DNA from: Candidatus Falkowiibacteriota bacterium
GTDB taxonomy: Bacteria; Patescibacteriota; Patescibacteriia; Patescibacteriales; GWC2-42-12
NCBI GenBank assembly: GCA_016208065.1
Contig: JACQYU010000009.1
Span: 1-5,636 of the forward strand
Length of the DNA stretch: 5,636 nucleotides
Direction of reading: 5' to 3'
Made by a program: the position numbers and the translations under genes. The stretch's first letter is position 1. Each line of letters starts with the position of its first letter. Below, piece by piece: positions 1 through 5,089 of this stretch. The notes under the pieces are model-generated. The model did not search any database. It was not told the origin of the DNA and worked only from the letters and a program-made list of their open reading frames with translations.

Positions 1-28
1 CCTGGATTCCCGCCTGCGCGGGAATGAC
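1..28 (-). repeat. Partial dRS3-like palindromic repeat
   Basis: An 8-bp stem (ATTCCCGC at 6-13, GCGGGAAT at 18-25) closes a 4-base loop and is followed by GAC. Read on the minus strand, it matches the first hairpin of the 76-bp repeats at 4442 and 4830, including the GTCATTCCC start and the ATCCAG after the stem, with a slightly different loop. It is therefore one end of the same family in opposite orientation; the rest would lie left of the window. The ATTCCC-N8-GGGAAT core has the form of the neisserial dRS3 repeat; that resemblance says nothing about descent. Confidence 0.75.
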
Positions 29-61
29 AAAAAAAAGGGGGGGGCTCGCAATGACAAAAAA
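29..61. repeat. A8G8 tract and repeat-terminus duplicate upstream of pheS
   Basis: Eight A (29-36) run straight into eight G (37-44), followed by GCTCGCAATGAC. The string AATGACAAAAAA occurs twice, at 23-34 (end of the dRS3-like repeat) and at 50-61. Read on the minus strand, the second copy starts GTCATTGCGAGCC, which resembles the end of another common GTCATTGCGAG dispersed repeat; that match is from memory. It leaves only 8 bases before the pheS start, so the pheS leader in view is almost entirely repeat sequence. No promoter, T-box or attenuator leader can be recognised. Confidence 0.45.
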
Positions 62-69
62 TTTAAACT

Positions 70-1095
70 ATGCAAGAAAAAATAATACAACTTAAACAGG
101 AAATTTTAGGCCAGCTTAAAAATATTAAGCGGCTGGAAGTTTTACGCGGCCTAGAAATAAAGTATCTCGGGCGAAAAGGCGAGCTGACTAAAATTTTAAG
201 AAGCGTGGCCGATTTGGGCGTTGAAGAAAAAAAGACTTTAGGCAAATTAGCCAACGAAATAAAATTGGAATTGGCTAATAGATTCGCGGAAGTTAAGGCT
301 GAATTGGAAAAAACCGTGGGCGCGTCTTACGTTGACGCGACTTTGCCGGGCGAGGAAATTAAAGCCGGCCATTTGCATCCGATAACGATTATGCAGAATG
401 AAATTGAGGATCTGTTTGCTTCTTTGGGCTTTATGGTTTTGGACGGTCCGGAGCTTGAAAGCGATTATTATAATTTTACCGCGCTTAATATTCCTCCGCT
501 TCATCCGGCGCGCGACATGCAGGATACTTTTTATATTGACCATAAAAATAGCAAAGGCGAGCTAGACACTTTAATGCGCACCCAGACTTCGCCCATGCAA
601 ATTAGGGCCATGCAAAAATATGGCGCGCCTTTAAAATGCATTGTGCCCGGACGCTGTTTCCGTTCCGAAGCTACCGACGTGCGCCACGAGCATACTTTTT
701 ATCAAGTTGAAGGTTTGATGATAGATAAGGGCATAAATTTCAGCCACCTCAAAGCCGTTTTAGAAGCTTTGGGAAAAAAATTATTCGGGCCAAAAACCGA
801 GCTAAGAATGCGGCCGAAATTTTACCCGTTTGTTGAGCCGGGCTCTAACGGTGAATATTCCTGCTTTCTGTGTTCGGGAAAGGGTTGCCGTTTATGCAAA
901 AATACCGGCTGGCTGGAAATCGTTGGCTGCGGTTTAGTGCATCCGGAAGTTTTGCGCGCCGGCGGCATTGATCCGAAAAAGTATCAGGGCTTTGCTTTCG
1001 GCTACGGCTTGGATAGGCTGGTTATGCTGAAATACGGCATAAATGATATTAGATTATTTCATAGCGGAGATTTAAAATTTTTAAAGCAATTTTAG
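70..1095 (+). CDS. pheS: Phenylalanine--tRNA ligase alpha subunit
   Basis: This is the catalytic alpha subunit of phenylalanyl-tRNA synthetase, a cytoplasmic class II enzyme that activates Phe with ATP and charges tRNA-Phe as an (alpha-beta)2 tetramer with PheT. The 341-aa length is normal. Residues 1-85 form the N-terminal coiled coil that contacts tRNA. The class II core follows: motif 1 region from HPITIMQNEIEDLF (103-116) to DMQDTFY (149-155), TQTSPMQ (171-177), motif 2 GRCFRSEATDVRHEHTFYQ (194-212), and motif 3 GFAFGYGLDRLVM (307-319). An insertion at 265-276 carries four cysteines (C265, C268, C273, C276; C-x2-C-x4-C-x2-C), probably a zinc knuckle as seen in PheS of some other lineages. 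The ATG at 70 gives the standard N-terminus; no Shine-Dalgarno precedes it. Its partner pheT lies 475 bp downstream, with an unrelated gene between them. Confidence 0.97.
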   Translation: MQEKIIQLKQEILGQLKNIKRLEVLRGLEIKYLGRKGELTKILRSVADLGVEEKKTLGKLANEIKLELANRFAEVKAELEKTVGASYVDATLPGEEIKAGHLHPITIMQNEIEDLFASLGFMVLDGPELESDYYNFTALNIPPLHPARDMQDTFYIDHKNSKGELDTLMRTQTSPMQIRAMQKYGAPLKCIVPGRCFRSEATDVRHEHTFYQVEGLMIDKGINFSHLKAVLEALGKKLFGPKTELRMRPKFYPFVEPGSNGEYSCFLCSGKGCRLCKNTGWLEIVGCGLVHPEVLRAGGIDPKKYQGFAFGYGLDRLVMLKYGINDIRLFHSGDLKFLKQF

Positions 1096-1157
1096 CAAAA
1101 TTTTTAATTTCTAATTTTGTAATTTTTAAATAATAACAAAATATCCTAATTTTTAAT
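1096..1157. repeat. Left A+T-rich inverted arm flanking the four-helix-bundle gene
   Basis: This 62-bp A+T-rich spacer fills the gap between the pheS stop and the next start. Bases 1113-1135 are the reverse complement of 1525-1547 with one mismatch in 23, and TAATTTTTAAT at 1147-1157 is the exact reverse complement of 1511-1521. AATTTTTAATTTCTAATTTT (1099-1118) matches the reverse complement of 3727-3746, after pheT, at 19 of 20 bases. These points indicate a dispersed intergenic repeat family rather than random A+T sequence. Low complexity makes chance pairing easier, so confidence is moderate. Confidence 0.55.
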
Positions 1158-1508
1158 ATGAATTACGATTTAGAGGAGAGAACCGCTAAATTCGGAGAAG
1201 GTATTATAAAATTTTGTAAACTAATAAAATATAACGATATAAACAAGCCGCTAATAAATCAATTGGTCAGATCAGCCACTAGCATAGGCGCTAATTATAT
1301 GGAAGCCAATCAGGGAAGCTCCAAAAAAGATTTTAAGAATAAAATAAGAATTTGCCAAAAGGAAGCCAACGAAACTAAGCATTGGCTAAGAATGATCGCG
1401 GTTGCCAATGAAGATAAAAAAGAAAATTGTCGGATTTTATGGAGAGAAGCTCATGAGCTAACCCTGATTTTTGCGAAAATTTCACGAAGTTGCCAAGAGA
1501 ATTATTAG
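1158..1508 (+). CDS. Four-helix-bundle protein (S23/IVS family)
   Basis: This 116-aa soluble protein belongs to the four-helix-bundle family first met as the product of 23S rRNA intervening sequences (TIGR02436/PF05635 type). Its biochemical role is unknown; family members form small helical oligomers. Recognition rests on the strongly conserved middle: LINQLVRSATSIGANYMEA (32-50), SSKKDFKNKIRICQKEANET (54-73) and HWLRMIA (75-81), followed by the last helix with LWREAHELTLIFAKI (94-108). Length and the YDLEERTAKFGEGI start are typical, supporting the ATG at 1158; no Shine-Dalgarno is visible. It sits between pheS and pheT, 62 bases from each, bracketed by A+T-rich inverted arms. That placement suggests insertion of a free-moving cassette rather than a role in tRNA charging. 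It shows no frameshift or truncation. Confidence 0.93.
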   Translation: MNYDLEERTAKFGEGIIKFCKLIKYNDINKPLINQLVRSATSIGANYMEANQGSSKKDFKNKIRICQKEANETKHWLRMIAVANEDKKENCRILWREAHELTLIFAKISRSCQENY

Positions 1509-1570
1509 ATATTAAAAATTATAATATTATTTAAAAATTATAAAATTGCAAAAATTAAAAATTATTATAT
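1509..1570. repeat. Right A+T-rich inverted arm flanking the four-helix-bundle gene
   Basis: This 62-bp spacer lies between the four-helix-bundle stop and the pheT start. Bases 1525-1547 and 1511-1521 pair with 1113-1135 and 1147-1157 of the left arm, in the order expected for an inverted repeat enclosing the gene. AAAAATTAAAAATT (1550-1563) pairs with 1099-1112 at about 12 of 14 positions. It contains no G+C stem and T-run, so no terminator, and no Shine-Dalgarno for pheT. Confidence 0.55.
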
Positions 1571-3634
1571 ATGTTATTATCCTTAAATTGGCTAAAAGAT
1601 TTTGTTGATATTCCCAAAGAAATGTTGCCTGATGAACTAAAAGCAAAAGTAAGCCAAAATTTCAGCGATTATTTAAAATTAAACGATGTTATTTTTGAAG
1701 TTGACAATAAAAGCATTACGCATCGCGCCGACTTATGGTCGCATTACGGCCTGGCGCGGGACATCTCGGCGTTTTTAAATGCTAAATTTAAAGTTTACGC
1801 GCCCAAAGCCGGAGTTTTAAAAGCCAAAAAAATAACTTTTAGATTTAAAGTTAAGATTGAAGATTTCTCTTTGTGTCCGCGCTATATGGCGGTCGGCCTG
1901 GAAGGCATAACCATCGCGCCTTCGCCTAGATGGATGCAGGATCGGCTGTCTGCTTGCGGTATGCGGCCGATTAATAATATCGTGGACGCGACTAATTACG
2001 TTATGCTCGAATTAGGCCAGCCCTTGCACGCTTTTGATAAAAATTTTATTGACCATATAGTCGTAAGAAGAGCTCGCGCCGGAGAAATTATGGAAACGCT
2101 TGACGGCGTAAAAAGAAAATTAGAGCCGGGCATGCTAGTTATCGCGGATAAAACCAAACCGGTAGCCATAGCCGGAATTATGGGCGGAGCCAACAGCGAA
2201 ATAAACGAGCAAACCAATTCCATTATAATCGAATCGGCTAATTTTAATTATGATTCCATAAGAAAAACATCGCAAAAGCTAGGGCTTAGAACCGAAGCTT
2301 CCATGCGCTTTGAAAAAGGCTTGGATCCTAATTTATGCGAGCTTGGACTCGCTCGCGCGGTTGAGATTATTTTACAGATTTGCCCGGGGGCTAGGGTGGC
2401 CGGCAATTTAGCTGATGAAAAAAAATATAAATTAAAACAAGGCCCGATTACACTGGATTTAAATTGGCTAAACGATCGCGTTGGCCAAAAATTTGAATTA
2501 AAGCAAGTTAAGCAAATTTTAGAAAAACTAGGCTTCGCGGTAAAACCGTCGCGTGAAAAACTAAGCGTTATTATTCCAACTTGGCGCGCCGTGCGCGATA
2601 TCGCCATGGCCGAAGATATTGTTGAAGAAGTTACTAGAATTTACGGTTATAATAAGATTAAGCCGGTTATGCCAAAGGTGGATTTAGCGCCGCCTTTGAT
2701 TATTAAAGAAAAAGCTTTGGAAAGAAAAATAAAAAATATTTTATCGGTTGGCGCGCGCTTAACCGAGGTTTATAATTATTCTTTCGTTAGCTTCGAGCAG
2801 TTGGAAAAATTAAAAATAAATTTATCGTCGGCGATTAAGCTGGCCAATCCTTTAAGCGAAGACTTAACCCTCTTACGGCCGAGCTTAACACCCTTGCTTT
2901 TAGAAAACATAAAAACCAACCAGGCTAAAGAAGATTTTATTTCAATTTATGAAATCGGTACGGTTTTTATTAATACCCCGGGAGAAATAAATAAAGATAG
3001 TATAAGCGATGAGAAACTTCCTAAGCAGGAAAAATATTTAGGTTTAGCGCTGGCCGGAGCCGAAGAGGCTGATTTATTTTTTAAGCTTAAAGGCATAATA
3101 GAATATTTATTGAATTCTCTTAATTTAACCGTTGAATTTGAAATTGAAAATTCGCCTATGCCTTTTGCGGATAAATCAATTTTAGCCGCTGTTTACGCGG
3201 ATAAAAAGCTGATTGGCCGGATAGCGGCCGTGGAAAAGAATTTAGCTCGCGCTTACGGTTTAAAAAAGCCGGCGGTTATAGGAGAAATTAACTTTAAAGA
3301 GCTGTCCGGGCTGGCCGAAAACAAGCCGGTTAAGCAGTTTAAAGAGCCGGTTAAATATCCGGAAGCTTTAAGGGATTTGGCGTTTGTGGTAAATGAAAAA
3401 ATATTGTATAATAACATCAAGAAACAGATTATAAATTTCAGTGATTTAATCAAGCAAGCCGAACTGTTTGATATTTATCAAGGCGATAAATTAGGCCAAG
3501 GTAAAAAGAGCTTGGCTTTCCATATTATATATCAGGCTAATAGAACACTAACCTCGGAGGAGGTTGACGAGGCGCAAAAGAAGCTGATAAATCATTTAGA
3601 AAGAGAATTTGGAGCGAAGATAAGAGACTTTTAG
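1571..3634 (+). CDS. pheT: Phenylalanine--tRNA ligase beta subunit lacking the tRNA-binding domain
   Basis: This is the beta subunit of phenylalanyl-tRNA synthetase, which partners PheS and hydrolyses mischarged Tyr-tRNA-Phe. It has 687 aa; bacterial PheT is usually near 800. The normal start MLLSLNWLKDFVDIPKEMLP (1-20) passes within a few residues into KAKVSQNFSDYLKLNDVIFE (24-43), which in full-length homologues follows the EMAP-like OB-fold. The tRNA-binding domain and adjoining B1 segment are therefore absent in frame. The rest is intact: B3/B4 editing domain (about 95-275) with PLHAFD (H153), AGIMGG (201-206), E221 and TEAS (241-244), which align with known editing-site positions; B5 (about 290-360); catalytic-like B6/B7 (about 375-580); and the C-terminal anticodon-binding FDX-ACB fold from PVKYPEALRDLAFVV (593-607) to GAKIRD. 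The ATG at 1571 is the only sensible start. An assembly deletion cannot be excluded. Confidence 0.96.
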   Translation: MLLSLNWLKDFVDIPKEMLPDELKAKVSQNFSDYLKLNDVIFEVDNKSITHRADLWSHYGLARDISAFLNAKFKVYAPKAGVLKAKKITFRFKVKIEDFSLCPRYMAVGLEGITIAPSPRWMQDRLSACGMRPINNIVDATNYVMLELGQPLHAFDKNFIDHIVVRRARAGEIMETLDGVKRKLEPGMLVIADKTKPVAIAGIMGGANSEINEQTNSIIIESANFNYDSIRKTSQKLGLRTEASMRFEKGLDPNLCELGLARAVEIILQICPGARVAGNLADEKKYKLKQGPITLDLNWLNDRVGQKFELKQVKQILEKLGFAVKPSREKLSVIIPTWRAVRDIAMAEDIVEEVTRIYGYNKIKPVMPKVDLAPPLIIKEKALERKIKNILSVGARLTEVYNYSFVSFEQLEKLKINLSSAIKLANPLSEDLTLLRPSLTPLLLENIKTNQAKEDFISIYEIGTVFINTPGEINKDSISDEKLPKQEKYLGLALAGAEEADLFFKLKGIIEYLLNSLNLTVEFEIENSPMPFADKSILAAVYADKKLIGRIAAVEKNLARAYGLKKPAVIGEINFKELSGLAENKPVKQFKEPVKYPEALRDLAFVVNEKILYNNIKKQIINFSDLIKQAELFDIYQGDKLGQGKKSLAFHIIYQANRTLTSEEVDEAQKKLINHLEREFGAKIRDF

Positions 3635-3749
3635 CAAAATTTTCAATTTTCAATTTTCAATTTTCAAACAATTTTAAAATTTTCAATGTTTAAAAATTAA
3701 TGCATTGAAGCATTGTTTAGAAATTAAAAATTAGAAATTGAAAATTAGC
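3635..3749. repeat. A+T-rich palindromic intergenic repeat with (CAATTTT)3
   Basis: The spacer between pheT and the next gene begins with AAAATTTT and three tandem CAATTTT units (3644-3664). It ends with AATTGAAAATT (3736-3746), the exact reverse complement of 3638-3648. A small central hairpin (AATGC 3699-3703, GCATT 3710-3714) sits between these ends, giving an overall imperfect palindrome. Its right arm is the reverse complement of the repeat next to the four-helix-bundle gene (19 of 20 bases). It has no strong G+C stem with a T-run, so it is probably a dispersed repeat rather than a standard terminator. Confidence 0.6.
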
Positions 3750-3759
3750 TATTTTCCCC

Positions 3760-4431
3760 ATGCTTGAAGACGAACAATTTAATGAAGCCGGCGGCGGTTT
3801 TGAAGAAAAACCCGATCAATCACCCCCGCCCTTAAATAAAAACCAGAAAATCGCGGCCGCGAGCCTGGCGGTTTTTGCCGTTTTTATTTTGGTTTTATGG
3901 TTTGCCCAATTAAGAAGCAATATTTACGGTCCGTTTAACGCCTCATCCGGTAAAAACCAAGTTGCTTCCGAGGCTGAAAACAGCGATGAGGCTTTAAAAA
4001 GTAAAGATACTGACGCGGACGGCTTAACTGATTATGATGAATTGAATATTTATAAAACTTCGCCTTATCTTGAAGATTCTGACAGCGACGGGTTTAAGGA
4101 TGGCGAGGAAATAAAAAAAGATTTTGATCCGAATTGCCCGCAAGGCCGAACCTGCTCCGGCGGCTTATTGGATAATTCCGCGGCCGATCAAACGGCTACC
4201 GACGAAACTTTAAATAGCTTGTTAAACCAATTCGGTACGAGCCAAGCGGAAACGCAAGCGGATAGCGCCGCCAACTTAACTTCTGATCAGCTTAATGCTC
4301 TTAAAAATATAGACGCGGCCAGCCTGCGGCAGCTGCTTTTGCAGGCCGGCATGCCTAAAGAAACCTTGGATAAAATCAGCGACACCGATTTAATGAAAAG
4401 CTATAGCGAGACTTTAAATTCCGGGCAGTAA
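3760..4431 (+). CDS. Single-pass membrane protein with thrombospondin type 3 calcium motifs
   Basis: This 223-aa protein is predicted to sit in the membrane by one helix, residues 31-51 (IAAASLAVFAVFILVLWFAQ and the next Leu). A short acidic, proline-containing cytoplasmic tail precedes it (1-27) and the rest lies outside the cell. Two calcium-loop motifs of thrombospondin type 3 form follow: D83-x-D85-x-D87-G-L-x-D91-x-D93-E94 and D106-x-D108-x-D110-G-F-x-D114-x-E116-E117, spaced 23 residues apart. The region after them has a cysteine pair (C125, C132) that could form a disulfide, a low-complexity linker, and a helical tail (173-220) with LRQLLLQAGMPKETLDKIS. I recall similar tails in other Parcubacteria proteins but know no function. 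It may be a surface or envelope protein; no enzyme motif is visible. No Shine-Dalgarno precedes the ATG at 3760. Confidence 0.85.
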   Translation: MLEDEQFNEAGGGFEEKPDQSPPPLNKNQKIAAASLAVFAVFILVLWFAQLRSNIYGPFNASSGKNQVASEAENSDEALKSKDTDADGLTDYDELNIYKTSPYLEDSDSDGFKDGEEIKKDFDPNCPQGRTCSGGLLDNSAADQTATDETLNSLLNQFGTSQAETQADSAANLTSDQLNALKNIDAASLRQLLLQAGMPKETLDKISDTDLMKSYSETLNSGQ

Positions 4432-4441
4432 AAATTATAAT

Positions 4442-4517
4442 CGTCATTCCCGCGAAGGCGGGAATCCAGAAAAAATGTCCGTGGAATTTCTGGATCCCTG
4501 CCTGCGCAGGGATGACG
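4442..4517 (+). repeat. 76-bp palindromic repeat, copy A (dRS3-like)
   Basis: The element starts CGTCATTCCC and ends GGGATGACG, so its ends form terminal inverted repeats. Three foldable units lie inside: stem ATTCCCGC/GCGGGAAT with loop GAAG, a central ATCCAGAAA/TTTCTGGAT pairing, and stem ATCCCTGC/GCAGGGAT with loop CTGC. It is identical to copy B (4830-4905) except for C at 4479 against T at 4867. It begins 10 bases after the preceding stop codon and ends 9 bases before the likely start of the GIY-YIG gene. Its terminal GATGACG supplies an alternative in-frame ATG at 4512. Neither hairpin is followed by a T-run. Confidence 0.92.
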
Positions 4518-4526
4518 GATAAAACA

Positions 4527-4829
4527 ATGTATCAAGAAAAATTATCGTACATATACATAATAGCAAGCGGCAAGAACGGCACTTTATATATCGGTATAAC
4601 TTCAAATTTACAAGATAGAATTTATAAGCATAAACAAGGTTTGCTCGGCGGTTTTACAAAAAAATATAATATAAAATATTTAGTCTATTATGAAATATTT
4701 GGCGATATTAAAGAGGCAATTGCCAGAGAAAAGCAGTTAAAGAAATGGAAGAGAGAATGGAAGATAAAATTAATAGAGAAAAACAATCCGGGGTGGAACG
4801 ATTTGTACGATAAGTTGTTTGAAAAATAA
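4527..4829 (+). CDS. Small GIY-YIG family endonuclease
   Basis: This 100-aa protein is a stand-alone GIY-YIG nuclease domain of the small predicted-endonuclease type (COG2827-like), expected to cut DNA with a divalent metal. Family features in order: the first strand YIYIIA (8-13, the GIY position), LYIGIT (20-25, the YIG position), the catalytic-type Arg in LQDRIYKHK (R31), FTKKY (43-47), LVYYEIF (52-58), and helix EAIAREKQLKKWKREWK (63-79), whose E68 is the likely metal-binding Glu. It ends with the common NPGWNDLY (87-94). No DNA-recognition domain is attached. An ATG at 4512 would add MTDKT, encoded mostly by repeat copy A; I prefer 4527 because family members begin just before the first strand. 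Copy B starts at the base after the stop, so the gene is held tightly between two repeats. It may act on the repeats, but that is inference. Confidence 0.9.
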   Translation: MYQEKLSYIYIIASGKNGTLYIGITSNLQDRIYKHKQGLLGGFTKKYNIKYLVYYEIFGDIKEAIAREKQLKKWKREWKIKLIEKNNPGWNDLYDKLFEK

Positions 4830-4905
4830 CGTCATTCCCGCGAAGGCGGGAATCCAGAAAAAATGTTCGTGGAATTTCTGGATCCCTGCCTGCGCAGGGA
4901 TGACG
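4830..4905 (+). repeat. 76-bp palindromic repeat, copy B (dRS3-like)
   Basis: This is the second copy of the element, same orientation and 75 of 76 bases identical to copy A, with the same terminal inverted repeats and hairpins. Its first base directly follows the TAA of the GIY-YIG gene. Minus-strand translation gives peptides such as DSRLRGNDV that often appear as spurious annotations over such repeats. The near identity of the copies suggests recent duplication or gene conversion. Confidence 0.92.
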
Positions 4906-4929
4906 AAAAGAGAAGGGGATGACGAAAAG
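4897..4929 (+). repeat. 14-bp direct repeat at the end of copy B
   Basis: GGGATGACGAAAAG occurs at 4897-4910 and again at 4916-4929, a period of 19 bases. The first copy is the terminus of repeat copy B plus its flank. The second may be a local tandem duplication or the remnant of another repeat terminus. Confidence 0.7.
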
Positions 4930-4989
4930 GAAAAAGAAAAAGCCTCGGGAATTTTCTGCTAATTTTTTAGCATAAAATCCGCGAGGCTT
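4929..4989 (-). terminator. Orphan intrinsic terminator on the minus strand
   Basis: AAGCCTCG (4940-4947) pairs with CGAGGCTT (4982-4989). The stem continues inward through ATTTT/AAAAT and TGCTAA/TTAGCA to a TTTT loop, giving about 25 paired positions with three mismatches. Read on the minus strand, the stem is followed by TTTTTCTTTTTCC, the U-rich tail of an intrinsic terminator; on the + strand there is no T-run. No minus-strand gene lies to the right within the window, so it appears to be orphaned. It could instead act as a structured leader for the ORF6N gene. Confidence 0.55.
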
Positions 4990-5006
4990 AGGAGAGGACA
5001 TTTTAA

Positions 5007-5018
5007 AACAAATTTGTT
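5007..5018. promoter_or_regulatory. 12-bp perfect palindrome next to the ORF6N ATG
   Basis: AACAAATTTGTT is a perfect palindrome ending at the base before the ATG at 5019. It could be an operator, possibly for the product itself, but A+T-rich 12-mers arise easily by chance. AGGAGAGG lies at 4990-4997, too far (21 bases) from this ATG for a normal ribosome binding site. Confidence 0.2.
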
Positions 5019-5081
5019 ATGAATAAAAAAATAAAACAAACAAAAAATTTAATTCCGTTTGATAGGATTGATTCCGTTTGA
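5019..5081 (+). pseudogene. Orphaned N-terminus of the ORF6N gene
   Basis: ATG at 5019 opens a 20-codon frame, MNKKIKQTKNLIPFDRIDSV, stopping at TGA 5079-5081. With one of the two 19-bp units removed it would read IPFDRIESKILRLRGQKV and join the ORF6N body in frame. The usual ORF6N N-terminus resembles this joined product, so I read 5019 as the ancestral start, cut off by the duplication. Confidence 0.65.
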
Positions 5082-5089
5082 TAGGATTG
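5052..5089 (+). repeat. Exact 19-bp tandem duplication causing a frameshift
   Basis: ATTCCGTTTGATAGGATTG is present twice head to tail (5052-5070 and 5071-5089) without a mismatch. Because 19 is not a multiple of three, the second unit moves the ORF6N body from the frame of the ATG at 5019 to the next frame. Both units encode IPFDRI in the relevant frames, which identifies this as a duplication inside a coding region. Slippage could revert it. Confidence 0.93.

Noticed and set aside
1..69. T-box or pheM-type attenuator leader for pheST
   Set aside because: The visible leader is only 69 bases and consists of dispersed-repeat sequence, with no Phe-rich leader peptide or T-box motif.
2248..2607. 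Long minus-strand open frame within pheT
   Set aside because: It lies wholly inside the well-conserved pheT B3/B4-B5 region and looks like a shadow, with no family resemblance. The same holds for minus frames at 63-254, 247-543, 1996-2223 and 3253-3453.
3644..3664. Tandem CAATTTT units considered as a CRISPR-like array
   Set aside because: The units are 7 bp with no spacers, so this is a microsatellite within an A+T-rich repeat.
4442..4517. Repeat hairpins as ordinary intrinsic terminators
   Set aside because: The stems are GC-rich, but neither strand shows a T-run directly after a stem in either copy.
4512..4526. ATG at 4512 as the GIY-YIG start
   Set aside because: It would encode MTDKT mostly from the repeat terminus. 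The ATG at 4527 gives the usual family N-terminus, though 4512 cannot be excluded.
4442..4905. Composite transposon
   Set aside because: There is no transposase; the flanks are 76-bp hairpin repeats rather than insertion sequences, and no target-site duplication is evident around the pair.
4708..5001. 97-aa minus-strand open frame with DSRLRGNDV
   Set aside because: It is the reverse reading of repeat copy B plus the GIY-YIG gene end. This peptide is a well-known artefact of such repeats, and no domain is present.
5079..5084. TGA read as glycine (code 25) to rescue the ORF6N frame
   Set aside because: The next codon is TAG, so the frame still stops. No other gene in the window contains an in-frame TGA.
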